From positions 1 through 56,498 of the forward strand of contig CAMJFC010000013.1 of NCBI GenBank assembly GCA_946404865.1: DNA of 56,498 nucleotides, given 5' to 3'. The stretch is from an uncultured Prevotellaceae bacterium (GTDB lineage Bacteria > Bacteroidota > Bacteroidia > Bacteroidales > Bacteroidaceae). Shown here piece after piece: positions 17,821 through 25,877 of the stretch (within the stretch, counting starts at the first letter, position 1; every line of letters begins with the position of its first letter). Both the position numbers and the translations under genes were made by a program. The notes beneath the pieces were generated by a model. That model was not told the origin of the DNA, ran no database searches, and worked only from the letters and a program-made list of their open reading frames with translations.

Positions 17821-18825
17821 TTATTTTAATATATCTGTGCTTGACAGACTCTCGGAGCCGCTGAAAGCGGCCGCTTCGGCGGCTGCGATGATGTCTTCGC
17901 GGCTCATGGGTTTCGGGGAGGGCTCGGAGATTTCAGCGAGCTCAGTGTTCTTTGAGTTCTCCAAGTTCTCCGAGAGTTCGGAGTTCTCCGAGTTCTCTGA
18001 GTTTTCAGAGAGCTCTGAAAGTTCTGTCACGGAGATGGGTTCCTCTTCCATTTTGGTGCGCTGCGACTTGCTGGCGAAGATGCGCTCGATGAGTTGGGGT
18101 TCACGGCGAAGGCGAGCCAGGGTGAGTTGAGATGCCTCTTGTTGACTTTCCTTCTTGGAATATCCGCAGCCGCTACAGCAGTTGACGCCTTCGAGCAACA
18201 CCATATATTCGAAAGTGGGACTGCCCGTGTCGTCTTTGCTTTGTTTCACTTCTTTGAAGTTGATGGTCACTTTGTTTTTCTGGCTCCACTCGATGAGTTT
18301 ACTCTTGAAGTTGACCTCTTTATACGCCACTTTGTCGATATTGATGAGTTGCGTAAGGATGCGTCTCTGCATAAATCTCTTGCACGCCTCATATCCACGG
18401 TCAAGATAGATGGCTCCCACCAGTGCTTCAAACGCATTTCCTCCCATATAACTGTTATGAGAGGAAGTGTGTCCTGATGATACAATGAGTTTGGTGAGTC
18501 CAGTCTCCTCGGCCAGTTTATTGAGCGACTCCCGCTGCACAATCTTGCTTCGGGTGTTGGTGAGGAATCCTTCGCGTTTACCTGTAAAGTGGTTATATAC
18601 GATGTCACCTATAACGGCATCGAGGATGGCATCCCCCAAAAACTCCAGCCGCTCATTATTGAGCGGCTTGCCTTTCTCGCGCCTCATGATGCTTTTGTGC
18701 ATGAGGGCGAGTTTGTAATAACTGATGTTTTTGGGGTAGAAACCGATGATGCCGTATAGAGCCGAAAAAAGCTCCTTCTCCTTTCGGAAAGGGAGCCTTA
18801 TTCTGTCGATAATGTTATTCAGCAT
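17821..18825 (-). CDS. rnc: Ribonuclease III with repeat-extended C-terminus
   Basis: Double-strand-specific endoribonuclease for rRNA and mRNA processing. I start at MLNNIIDRIRLPFRKE (ATG 18823-18825), giving 334 residues. The signature NERLEFLGDAILD is near residue 58 and a double-stranded-RNA-binding domain lies at about residues 180-255. After it comes a non-homologous tail of some 70 residues, of which 24 are tandem Glu-Leu/Asn-Ser triplets encoded by a period-9 DNA array (17953-18024). The E. coli enzyme is 226 residues. The start overlaps the fabF stop by 11 bp, the usual Bacteroidetes arrangement. Confidence 0.95.
   Translation of the reverse strand: MLNNIIDRIRLPFRKEKELFSALYGIIGFYPKNISYYKLALMHKSIMRREKGKPLNNERLEFLGDAILDAVIGDIVYNHFTGKREGFLTNTRSKIVQRESLNKLAEETGLTKLIVSSGHTSSHNSYMGGNAFEALVGAIYLDRGYEACKRFMQRRILTQLINIDKVAYKEVNFKSKLIEWSQKNKVTINFKEVKQSKDDTGSPTFEYMVLLEGVNCCSGCGYSKKESQQEASQLTLARLRREPQLIERIFASKSQRTKMEEEPISVTELSELSENSENSENSELSENLENSKNTELAEISEPSPKPMSREDIIAAAEAAAFSGSESLSSTDILK
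17953..18024 (-). repeat. In-frame period-9 array inside rnc
   Basis: Eight nine-base units of the type GAGTTCTCC (plus strand) with a few substitutions. Because nine is a multiple of three the array stays open, and the minus strand encodes Glu-[Leu/Asn]-Ser repeats. It resembles the intergenic arrays of this window in unit length and degeneracy. Confidence 0.85.
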
Positions 18826-20077
18826 ACTTTTTGAAAACAACGCAGGCATTGTGTCCGCCGAAGCCGAATGTGTTGCTGATGGCGGCACGCACAGTACGTT
18901 TCTGTGCCTGATTGAAGGTGAAATTCAAATTGTAGTCTATTTCTTCATCCTTATCATCCTCGTTATGGTTGATGGTCGGGGGGATGATGTCGTTTTTGAC
19001 AGCCAAAACAGCCACCATGGCCTCAACGGCTCCGGCTGCTCCGAGAAGGTGACCGGTCATGGACTTGGTACTGCTGATGTTCAGCTTGTAAGCATGCTCA
19101 CCGAACACATCCTTGATGGCTTTCGACTCAGAAATGTCGCCCACATGTGTGGAGGTGCCATGCACATTGATGTAGTCGATATCCTCGGGTTTCAAACCAG
19201 CATCTTCGAGTGCGCTCTCCATCACCAAACGTGCTCCCAGACCTTCGGGGTGAGAGGCCGTGATGTGATAGGCATCGGCACTGAGTCCCTCGCCCACCAT
19301 CTCAGCGTAAATCTTGGCACCGCGGGCCTTGGCGTGCTCCAGCTCTTCAAGAATCAGACAGCCGGCACCTTCGCCCATGACGAAACCGTCGCGCGAGGCA
19401 CTGAAGGGGCGTGAGGCATGCTCAGGGTCATCGTTGCGGGTAGAGAGGGCTTTCATTGCGTTGAATCCTCCCACGCCGGCAGCGCAGATCGCAGCCTCGG
19501 CACCACCGCCAAGCATGATGTCGGCCTTGCCCAGACGTATCTGATTGAAAGCGTCGGCCAGGGCGTTGCTTGATGAAGCACAGGCAGATGTGGTGGTAAA
19601 ATTGGGACCGTGGAAACCAAAGAGGATGGAAATCTGTCCGCTGGCAATGTCGGCTATCATCTTGGGGATGAAGAAGGGGTTGAACTTCGGTCCGTTTTCT
19701 TCATTCAAGGCGTAGTATTTCACTTCGTCCTCAAAAGTTTTCAGACCACCGATGCCGACACCGTAAATCACACCGATGCGGTTCTTGTTCACTTTCTCCA
19801 GGTCGATGCCGCTGTCGGCTACCGCCTGCATGGCGGAAACCATGGCCAACTGGGTGTAGCGGTCCATCTTGCGGGCCTCTTTGCGGTCAATATATGCGTT
19901 GATGTCGAGGCCTTTCACCTCACAAGCAAACTGTGTCTTGAATTTAGAGCAGTCGAAGAGCGTAATATGTGCTGCACCGCTCTTACCGGCCAGCAGGTTG
20001 CTCCATGTTTCTTCAGGGGTGTTGCCCACAGGGGTCACTGCACCTAATCCGGTGACAACAACTCTTTTTAGTTCCAT
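18815..20077 (-). CDS. fabF: 3-oxoacyl-[acyl-carrier-protein] synthase II
   Basis: Chain-elongating condensing enzyme of fatty acid synthesis. 420 residues, the standard length. The catalytic triad is complete: C166 in TTTSACASSS, H306 in NVHGTSTHVGD and H343 in TKSMTGHLLGAAG, with K338 beside it. It lies between acpP (upstream, 160 bp spacer with a hairpin) and rnc (overlapping by 11 bp), the conserved acpP-fabF-rnc order. Start at ATG 20075-20077. Confidence 0.97.
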   Translation of the reverse strand: MELKRVVVTGLGAVTPVGNTPEETWSNLLAGKSGAAHITLFDCSKFKTQFACEVKGLDINAYIDRKEARKMDRYTQLAMVSAMQAVADSGIDLEKVNKNRIGVIYGVGIGGLKTFEDEVKYYALNEENGPKFNPFFIPKMIADIASGQISILFGFHGPNFTTTSACASSSNALADAFNQIRLGKADIMLGGGAEAAICAAGVGGFNAMKALSTRNDDPEHASRPFSASRDGFVMGEGAGCLILEELEHAKARGAKIYAEMVGEGLSADAYHITASHPEGLGARLVMESALEDAGLKPEDIDYINVHGTSTHVGDISESKAIKDVFGEHAYKLNISSTKSMTGHLLGAAGAVEAMVAVLAVKNDIIPPTINHNEDDKDEEIDYNLNFTFNQAQKRTVRAAISNTFGFGGHNACVVFKKYAE

Positions 20078-20160
20078 GTTTTAATAATGACTAAAGTTTC
20101 ACATTTGCTCAACTTTTCCAAATGGCAAAAAGTTGAGTAAAATGATATGTAATGTTAATA

Positions 20161-20220
20161 TTTATGGTTTATAGCTAAGGGCATCAGACCATGCTGAAAC
20201 CGGAAACTATAAACCATAAA
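20161..20220 (-). other. 14-bp perfect inverted repeat between acpP and fabF
   Basis: Arms at 20161-20174 and 20207-20220 are perfectly complementary, with a 32-base loop. It sits in the 160-bp acpP-fabF spacer. There is no T-run at either base, so a processing or attenuation hairpin fits better than a simple terminator. It could let acpP mRNA accumulate above fabF. Confidence 0.6.
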
Positions 20221-20237
20221 AGTAAAAGAAACCAGAG

Positions 20238-20474
20238 TTATTTGCTGGCGTTCTCAATATAAGCGATAGCGTCGCCTACAGTGCTGATCTTCTCTGATTG
20301 GTCGTCGGGAATAGAAACACCAAACACTCTCTCAAACTCCATAATCAGTTCTACGGTATCGAGAGAATCTGCACCCAGGTCGTTGGTGAAGCTGGCTTCG
20401 GGTTTCACTTCGGCTGCGTCCACGCCTAATTTCTCAACGATGATGCTCTTCACTTTTTCTTCAATTTGTGACAT
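20238..20474 (-). CDS. acpP: Acyl carrier protein
   Basis: 78-residue acidic carrier of fatty acyl chains. The phosphopantetheine site is S37 in [15 protein letters not shown]. Length, charge and helical pattern are those of the family. First gene of acpP-fabF-rnc-GH3, with its own promoter in the 250-bp divergent region shared with DUF4254. Confidence 0.98.
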   Translation of the reverse strand: MSQIEEKVKSIIVEKLGVDAAEVKPEASFTNDLGADSLDTVELIMEFERVFGVSIPDDQSEKISTVGDAIAYIENASK

Positions 20475-20528
20475 AATTCTTTCTAATTAAAATGGTTATA
20501 AAAATATTTTCTATTTCAAAATCGGGTG

Positions 20529-20560
20529 CAAAGGAACAAATTTAAATTGATGTGTGCAAA
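20529..20560 (-). promoter_or_regulatory. Putative acpP promoter
   Basis: On the minus strand a -33 TTTG (20557-20560), a 20-base gap, then TTCCTTTG (20529-20536), close to the TAnnTTTG consensus. A second -7-like box, TAAATTTG, overlaps at 20537-20544. The start codon is at 20474. Confidence 0.5.
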
Positions 20561-20661
20561 TTTTTTTTAAAAAAAAGCATCATTTTTGCACATATACCCT
20601 ATGAATGTGCAATGAAATAATTGCTATTTTGAGATAAATCAATTTTTTTGTCCTCTTTTTT

Positions 20662-20692
20662 TTTGTTTTAATTGTGAAAACCCGTATATTTG
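20662..20692 (+). promoter_or_regulatory. Promoter of DUF4254-GT9
   Basis: TTTG at 20662-20665, a 19-base gap, then TATATTTG at 20685-20692. This is a full match to the Bacteroidetes -33/-7 pattern, 32 bp before the ATG at 20725. Confidence 0.7.
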
Positions 20693-20724
20693 CAACATCA
20701 ACCAATTATCAATCATTTTTACTT

Positions 20725-21330
20725 ATGTCTAATACACAACTTTACAATGATATCTTCAGACAGGTGATTAGTGATTACCATGTCAAAGACCATGTCGATA
20801 CAGAAATCAACAACCCATACGACCGCAATTCTTTAGAAAACAGACTCTATCTGAAATGTTGGATTGACACGGTACAATGGCATTTGGAAGATATCATCCG
20901 TGACCCCCATATCAACCCCGTGGAGGCGCTGCAAATCAAGAGGCGTATCGACCGCAGCAATCAAGACCGCACCGACCTGGTGGAACAAATCGACTCCTAT
21001 TTCAGACAGTATTACTCCGATGTGAAAGTTTTGCCCGATGCCCGCATCAATACCGAGAGTCCGGCATGGGCTATCGACCGACTTTCTATTTTGGCCTTGA
21101 AAATCTATCACATGCGTGAACAGGCAGAGCGTACCGATGCCTCAGCCGAGCACATCGAGCGTTGCCAGCAGAAGTTGCGTGTGCTCTTGGAGCAGCAGGT
21201 TGATCTCTCCACAGCCATCGACCAATTACTCGAAGACATCGCGGCTGGACGGAAATACATGAAAGTGTATCGGCAGATGAAAATGTATAATGACCCGTCA
21301 ACCAACCCAGTGCTCTACGGGAAACGTTGA
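20725..21330 (+). CDS. DUF4254 protein
   Basis: 201 residues from ATG 20725 (MSNTQLYNDIFRQ). An earlier in-frame ATG at 20674 would place the promoter inside the gene, so it is rejected. The protein is soluble, mostly helical and charged (NRLYLKCWIDTVQWHLEDIIRDP, then LKIYHMREQAERT). It matches the DUF4254 family as I remember it, whose function is unknown and which is often found next to a GT9 glycosyltransferase, as here. The TGA stop is the first three bases of a 192-bp inverted repeat whose other copy lies at 25921-26112. Confidence 0.8.
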   Translation: MSNTQLYNDIFRQVISDYHVKDHVDTEINNPYDRNSLENRLYLKCWIDTVQWHLEDIIRDPHINPVEALQIKRRIDRSNQDRTDLVEQIDSYFRQYYSDVKVLPDARINTESPAWAIDRLSILALKIYHMREQAERTDASAEHIERCQQKLRVLLEQQVDLSTAIDQLLEDIAAGRKYMKVYRQMKMYNDPSTNPVLYGKR

Positions 21331-21519
21331 ACGTTGAACATTGAACGTTGAACATTGAACGTTGAACATTGAACGTTGAACATTGAACATTGAACGTTGA
21401 ACATTGAACGTTGAACGTTGAACGTTGAGTTTTGTGATTGTATTGTCCAAACTCCCAAACTCCTACACTCCCAAACTCCCCAATAACTATTGTCTTCACT
21501 CCTTCACTCCTCCACTCCT
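21328..21519 (+). repeat. Inverted repeat, left copy (192 bp, perfect)
   Basis: Identical, in reverse complement, to 25921-26112 over all 192 bases. It starts at the TGA of DUF4254 with 14 heptamers TGAAC[G/A]T, then a unique block (about 21424-21449), then period-8 words of the type CCAAACTC and CTTCACTC. The pattern of G/A variants in the 14 heptamers is the same in both copies. Similar words continue, without perfect identity, to about 21568. Confidence 0.95.
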
Positions 21520-21576
21520 CCACTCCCCAATAACTATTGTCCAAACTCCTACACTCCCAAACTCCCCCAAAAAACC

Positions 21577-22617
21577 TTGGAACACCTTTTAATCATTCGT
21601 TTTTCAGCTTTAGGCGATGTGGCGATGCTGGTCCCTGTGGTCAGTTCGCTTGCACACCAATATCCTGACTTGCACATAACGGTGGTGAGTCGAGGGTTTG
21701 CGCGTCCCCTCTTTGACGGGTTAGCACCTCATGTGGGATTCATGGAGGCTGATGTGAAAAACGACTACCGTGGGTTGCATGGACTGAATGTGCTCTATCG
21801 TCGGTTGAAGGCTAAACACTTTACGGCTGTGGCCGACATGCACGGTGTGCTACGCTCATGGTATCTCCGACAGCGTTTCCGGTTCGATCGCTATCGGGTC
21901 GCTTCCATCGACAAACACCGCAAGGGCAAACGGCTGTTGGCGGCGAAGAATGGCAAGGTGATGGAGCAGCAACCCACCTCGTTTCAGAACTATGCCGATG
22001 TGTTGGCCAAGTTGGGCTATCCTGTCAAACTGTCCTTTCACTCTATCTTCGGCGAGAAAGGCGGTGATTTGAGTCTGCTGCCTGCTACCGTAGGCAGTAA
22101 GCAACCGTCGGAACAGTGGGTGGGCATCGCTCCTTTTGCGGCGCATGAGGGTAAGATACTGCCTGTGGAGAAAACAGAAGAGGTGATTAGCCAACTCACG
22201 AAACGGCATCCCAAGATGCGTATCTTCCTCTTTGGAGGAGGACAAAAAGAGTGGGAGCAGTTGGATCAGTGGTGCACCCGCTATCCTCAGTGTTTGAATG
22301 CTTCGGCTCAGACGGCGGGACTCTTGCAAGAACTCATCATCATGAGCCATCTCGATGTGATGGTGTCGATGGACAGTGCTAATATGCACTTTGCCTCGCT
22401 CACCGGCATTCCTGTGGTGAGTGTGTGGGGTGCCACCCATCCTTACGCGGGATTCCTCGGTTGGGGGCAGCGCGAGGAGGATGCCGTACAGACCGACCTG
22501 CCTTGTCGCCCTTGCAGCATCTATGGCAACCGCCCCTGTCATCGTGGCGATTTCGCTTGTATGCGTGACATCAAGCCCGAAGATATTATTAATAAGGTGG
22601 AGGAAAAAGTAAAATAA
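21577..22617 (+). CDS. GT9 family glycosyltransferase (heptosyltransferase-like)
   Basis: About 346 residues of the GT9 fold, as in WaaC/WaaF, which add heptose or related sugars to the LPS core. The N-terminal Rossmann strand EHLLIIRFSALGDVAMLVP and the C-terminal MVSMDSANMHFASLTGIPVVSVWGATHP are typical. No ATG precedes the Rossmann strand. TTG at 21577-21579 is in frame at the expected position; a farther TTG at 21490 would translate the repeat array and is rejected. The C-terminus (NKVEEKVK) and stop lie in a 25-bp tandem duplication. The pairing with DUF4254 fits an LPS or surface-glycan role. Confidence 0.85.
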   Translation: MEHLLIIRFSALGDVAMLVPVVSSLAHQYPDLHITVVSRGFARPLFDGLAPHVGFMEADVKNDYRGLHGLNVLYRRLKAKHFTAVADMHGVLRSWYLRQRFRFDRYRVASIDKHRKGKRLLAAKNGKVMEQQPTSFQNYADVLAKLGYPVKLSFHSIFGEKGGDLSLLPATVGSKQPSEQWVGIAPFAAHEGKILPVEKTEEVISQLTKRHPKMRIFLFGGGQKEWEQLDQWCTRYPQCLNASAQTAGLLQELIIMSHLDVMVSMDSANMHFASLTGIPVVSVWGATHPYAGFLGWGQREEDAVQTDLPCRPCSIYGNRPCHRGDFACMRDIKPEDIINKVEEKVK

Positions 22618-22640
22618 TAAGGTGGAGGAAAAAGTAAAAA
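22591..22640 (+). repeat. 25-bp tandem duplication of the GT9 gene end
   Basis: Copy 1 (22591-22615) encodes the last eight residues of GT9. Copy 2 (22616-22640) repeats it with one difference, after the TAA stop. It then runs into GTAAAAAA eight-base units to about 22655. Confidence 0.85.
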
Positions 22641-22670
22641 AGTAAAAAAGTAAAGAAACACTTAGTAATG

Positions 22671-22706
22671 TCTTCACTCCTCCACTCCTTCACTCCTCCA
22701 CTCCTC
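22671..22706 (+). repeat. CTTCACTC/CTCCACTC period-8 array
   Basis: Same words and same polarity as in the inverted repeats, lying between the GT9 gene and rubredoxin. CCCTCAA words follow up to the rubredoxin gene. Confidence 0.6.
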
Positions 22707-22773
22707 AATATTATAAGAACCCTCAATCCTAAAAGAAACCTAAACCCCTCAACATTATAAAAAACCAAACATT

Positions 22774-22938
22774 ATGAAAAAGTACATTTGCGACGTTTGC
22801 GGGTATATCTATGACCCGGTAGCAGGCGATCCCGACAGCGGCATTGAGCCCGGGACTGCTTTTGAAGACATCCCCGAAGATTGGGTTTGCCCGATTTGCG
22901 GAGTAGGTAAAGACGATTTCTCTGTCGTGGAGGAATAG
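22774..22938 (+). CDS. Rubredoxin
   Basis: A 54-residue one-iron electron carrier. The two knuckles are complete, [12 protein letters not shown] and [13 protein letters not shown], so four Cys bind the iron, and the linker EDIPEDW is typical. The start MKKYIC is clear. In anaerobes rubredoxin passes electrons to superoxide reductase, rubrerythrin or similar oxygen-defence enzymes; none is next to it here. A strong hairpin terminator follows at 22957-23017. Confidence 0.96.
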   Translation: MKKYICDVCGYIYDPVAGDPDSGIEPGTAFEDIPEDWVCPICGVGKDDFSVVEE

Positions 22939-22956
22939 TTTTGAAGCTAAGAAATG

Positions 22957-23017
22957 AAAGAAGTTAAGCCAAATGCTCACACATCCTTTTCGTGAGTATT
23001 GGCTTAACTTCTTTTTT
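22957..23017 (+). terminator. Rho-independent terminator, probably shared by convergent genes
   Basis: A 15-bp perfect stem (AAGAAGTTAAGCCAA with its complement), a small asymmetry and a further six to seven pairs, an 11-base loop, and a T-run after the right arm. It ends the rubredoxin transcript. The opposite strand has only a short T stretch, so it may also stop the converging aldo/keto reductase transcript. Confidence 0.85.
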
Positions 23018-23064
23018 CCCCTTTCTGTCCGTGCTGTTGTCGTTATTCCTCCGAGGATGGTGTT

Positions 23065-24006
23065 CTATCCCATTGCTTTGAGGTTGAGCTCCAGTTGTGC
23101 CACGCTGCTGGCACCGACAATGACGGAGGTGACACCTTGTTGGGCAAGCACCCAACGGAGAGCATGGTCGGCGAGGGTGTGTCCTTGTATTGCCGCCTCT
23201 TCGTTCCACGCACGTAACTGTTGGAGCAGTTCGGGGGTCAGTTCGGTGCTTTTGAGCGAAGTGTCGCGGCTCATGCGCGAGTCACTGGGGATACCGTTAA
23301 GGTAGCGGTCGGTGAGCAGACCCTGTTGCAGTGGCGAGAACGAGATGAAACCGATGCCATGTGTGCGACAGTATTCAAGAGTGCCGTTTTCGATGGGTTC
23401 CTGACTCAGCATGTTGAGTTTATCCTGGAAGATGAGCAGGGGCACATCGCGGTCGCGCAAGTATTGGTCGGCAAATGCTAATGCTTCAAGCGGCCAGCGA
23501 GAGATGCCCACATAGAGGGCCTTACCGCTGCGCACGATATCGACAAGCGCTTGTAGGGTCTCCTCCATGGGTGTGTCGGGGTCGAAACGGTGGCTGTAGA
23601 AGAGGTCCACATAGTCGAGGTGCATACGACGCAGACTCTGGTCGAGACTGGCCATGAGGTATTTGCGCGAACCCCAGTTGCCGTAAGGACCGGGCCACAT
23701 GTCATAGCCCGCCTTGCTGCTGATGAACAGTTCGTCACGGAAGGGGCGGAAATCATCGTCTATCAACCGGCCCATCGTCTCCTCGGCCGAACCGTAGGGA
23801 GGGCCGTAGTTGTTGGCCAGGTCGAAGTGGGTGATGCCGTGGTCGAAGGCATAGTGGGTGATGGCACGGCTGCGCTCGTAGGGGTCAACACCACCGAAGT
23901 TGTGCCAGAAGCCTAAAGAGATTTTGGGCAGCAATACACCGCTGCGTCCGCAACGGGTGAAAATCGTATCGCTATCATCGTAGCGATGAATGGATGGAGT
24001 GTACAT
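23065..24006 (-). CDS. Aldo/keto reductase (YghZ-like)
   Basis: 313-residue NADPH-dependent reductase of the AKR fold. The tetrad can be placed: Asp in HFDLANNYGPPYGSAEE, Tyr three residues later in the same motif (NNYG), Lys in FISSKAGYDMWPGPYG and His in LFYSHRFDPDTP. The PGPYGNWGSRKYL loop is typical of the YghZ/Gpr group, which reduces glyceraldehyde 3-phosphate and methylglyoxal in E. coli. It starts 10 bp after ispG and is probably the last gene of that transcript. Confidence 0.9.
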   Translation of the reverse strand: MYTPSIHRYDDSDTIFTRCGRSGVLLPKISLGFWHNFGGVDPYERSRAITHYAFDHGITHFDLANNYGPPYGSAEETMGRLIDDDFRPFRDELFISSKAGYDMWPGPYGNWGSRKYLMASLDQSLRRMHLDYVDLFYSHRFDPDTPMEETLQALVDIVRSGKALYVGISRWPLEALAFADQYLRDRDVPLLIFQDKLNMLSQEPIENGTLEYCRTHGIGFISFSPLQQGLLTDRYLNGIPSDSRMSRDTSLKSTELTPELLQQLRAWNEEAAIQGHTLADHALRWVLAQQGVTSVIVGASSVAQLELNLKAMG

Positions 24007-24016
24007 TTCTTTGGGT

Positions 24017-25390
24017 TTAGGGGTTATTTTTTCCTATTAACTCTAACAGCCGTTCGACGGCCTCTTCCTCGGGGATATTCTTCATCACGCACTCTTTGCC
24101 GCGATAGAGGGAGATTTTTCCTCGTCCGGCACCCACATAACCATAGTCGGCATCAGCCATCTCACCCGGTCCGTTGACGATGCAACCCATGATGCCAATC
24201 TTCAAGCCTTTGAGGTGACTGGTGGCGGCCTTGATGCGCGCTATGGTGGTGCGCAGGTCGTAGAGTGTGCGCCCGCAACCCGGACAGGAGATATATTCCG
24301 TCTTGGTGAATTTGATGCGTGCCGCTTGCAGGATGGCGTCGGCGAGTGTGGTCAACTGTTCCTGACTATATTGTTCGCAACGGAGCACCAACAGATGAGC
24401 CTTGCGGTCGATGAGCAAGGCACCCACAGCCATGGATGCTTTCAGTTGCAGGGTCTCCCAGTCGGGAGCATCCAGTTGGAGTGTGATGGCGTCATCTTCG
24501 ATGGAAGCCTCTGCTTGTTGTCGCAACAGGGAGCATTCCGGTATGAGGTCCACCAATTGTCGCGCCACGGGAATCTCTGCCTCGGGTTCCTCGCTCAGAC
24601 TCACGCGGATGGTGTCGCCGATGCCTTCAGTGAGCAGAGCACCGATGCCCACAGCACTCTTAATGCGGCCGTCCTCACCTTCACCAGCCTCGGTCACGCC
24701 CAGGTGCAGGGGGTAGTGCATGTCCTCGGCATCCATCGCTTTGACGAGCAGCCGTACGCTCTGCACCATCACCACCGTATTGCTGGCTTTGATGCTGATG
24801 ACCACATCGTCGAACTGTTCGCGGCGGAAGATGCGCAGAAACTCCATGCAACTCTCTACGATGCCCTCGGGCGTGTCGCCGTAGCGCGACATGATGCGGT
24901 CGGAGAGCGACCCGTGGTTCACGCCGATGCGCACAGCAGTGTGATGCTCCTTGCAGATGGTGATGAAAGGCACGAGTCGCGCCTCTATCTTCTGCAGTTC
25001 AGCTTGATATTCAGCGTCGGTGTATTCGATATGTTTGAATGTCCGTCCGGGGTCCACGTAATTGCCGGGGTTGATGCGTACCTTTTCGCAGTATTGCGCA
25101 GCCACGTCGGCGGTGTGGGCGGTGAAGTGCACATCGGCTACCAGCGGTTGAGGATAGCCGTCGGCTTTCAAGCGGGCAGAGATATTCTTCATATTCTCCG
25201 CCTCGCGCGTACCTTGCGTGGTGAAACGTACCAGTTCACCTCCGGCATCGATGATGCGTTTGGCCTGCGCCACGCACCCTTCGGTGTCATTGGTATCGAC
25301 GGTGGCCATTGACTGCACACGGATGGGGTTGTCGCCGCCGATGGCGATGTGCCCCACATGGCACACACTGCTAATTCGTCTTGTACTCAT
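24017..25390 (-). CDS. ispG: 4-hydroxy-3-methylbut-2-enyl-diphosphate synthase with a short inserted domain
   Basis: Penultimate enzyme of the MEP isoprenoid pathway, 4Fe-4S. The TIM-barrel part spans about residues 1-275 (RVQSMATVDTNDTEG, ADVHFTA, GVNHGSLSDR, HLGVTEAGEGEDGRIKSA). The cluster domain has C369 and C372 (SCPGCGRTL), C403 (MGCIVNGPGE) and E410. Between them lies a segment of about 80-90 residues (281-365). E. coli has no such insert (372 residues in total), whereas most Bacteroidetes enzymes as I recall them carry a far larger A* domain (about 600 residues in total). Its start overlaps the purE stop by 20 bp. Confidence 0.95.
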   Translation of the reverse strand: MSTRRISSVCHVGHIAIGGDNPIRVQSMATVDTNDTEGCVAQAKRIIDAGGELVRFTTQGTREAENMKNISARLKADGYPQPLVADVHFTAHTADVAAQYCEKVRINPGNYVDPGRTFKHIEYTDAEYQAELQKIEARLVPFITICKEHHTAVRIGVNHGSLSDRIMSRYGDTPEGIVESCMEFLRIFRREQFDDVVISIKASNTVVMVQSVRLLVKAMDAEDMHYPLHLGVTEAGEGEDGRIKSAVGIGALLTEGIGDTIRVSLSEEPEAEIPVARQLVDLIPECSLLRQQAEASIEDDAITLQLDAPDWETLQLKASMAVGALLIDRKAHLLVLRCEQYSQEQLTTLADAILQAARIKFTKTEYISCPGCGRTLYDLRTTIARIKAATSHLKGLKIGIMGCIVNGPGEMADADYGYVGAGRGKISLYRGKECVMKNIPEEEAVERLLELIGKNNP

Positions 25391-25877
25391 ATTTCAATTC
25401 TGCCAAATCCTTGTTCGCCTTTTCTATCTTTGCACCCAGACCGCTCTTATAGGCCGCCACTCTCTCTGCGATGGCAGGGTCACTGAGCGCCAGAATCTCC
25501 GTGGCGAGGATGGCCGCGTTTTGTGCGCCGTTGACACCCACTGTGGCCACGGGTATGCCCGGTGGCATCTGGATGATGGAGAGCATGGCGTCGAGTCCGT
25601 CAAGCATCCCCTTGATGGGTACACCGATGACGGGCAGGGTGGTGGAGGCGGCAATCACGCCTGGCAGAGCGGCGGCCATGCCGGCACCCGCGATGATGAC
25701 TTTGATGCCCCGTGTGGCAGCATGCGTGGCAAACGCTTCCACGGCGGCGGGTGTACGATGGGCGGAGAGTGCGTTCACTTCGAAAGGTATCTGCATCTCT
25801 TCTAAATACTTCATGGCTTTTTCCATGACGGGCAGGTCAGAGGTGCTGCCCATGATGATACTGATGATTGGAGTCAT
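25371..25877 (-). CDS. purE: 5-(carboxyamino)imidazole ribonucleotide mutase
   Basis: Converts N5-CAIR to CAIR in purine synthesis. 168 residues from ATG 25877 (MTPIISIIMGSTSDLPVM). An upstream TTG lies in repeat DNA and is rejected. Motifs: GSTSDLP, SAHRTP, GAGMAAALPGVIA and LPVIGVP. The ATG is immediately preceded by the inner edge of the right array (sense CTCCCAACA then ATG). The same sequence precedes rpoN. Confidence 0.96.
   Translation of the reverse strand: MTPIISIIMGSTSDLPVMEKAMKYLEEMQIPFEVNALSAHRTPAAVEAFATHAATRGIKVIIAGAGMAAALPGVIAASTTLPVIGVPIKGMLDGLDAMLSIIQMPPGIPVATVGVNGAQNAAILATEILALSDPAIAERVAAYKSGLGAKIEKANKDLAELKYEYKTN

Noticed and set aside
21490..21576. N-terminal extension of GT9 that resembles an extension of the licD-like gene (MSSLLHSSTPPL)
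   Set aside because: The shared peptide is the period-8 CTTCACTC array read in frame from a TTG; homologous proteins begin after it.
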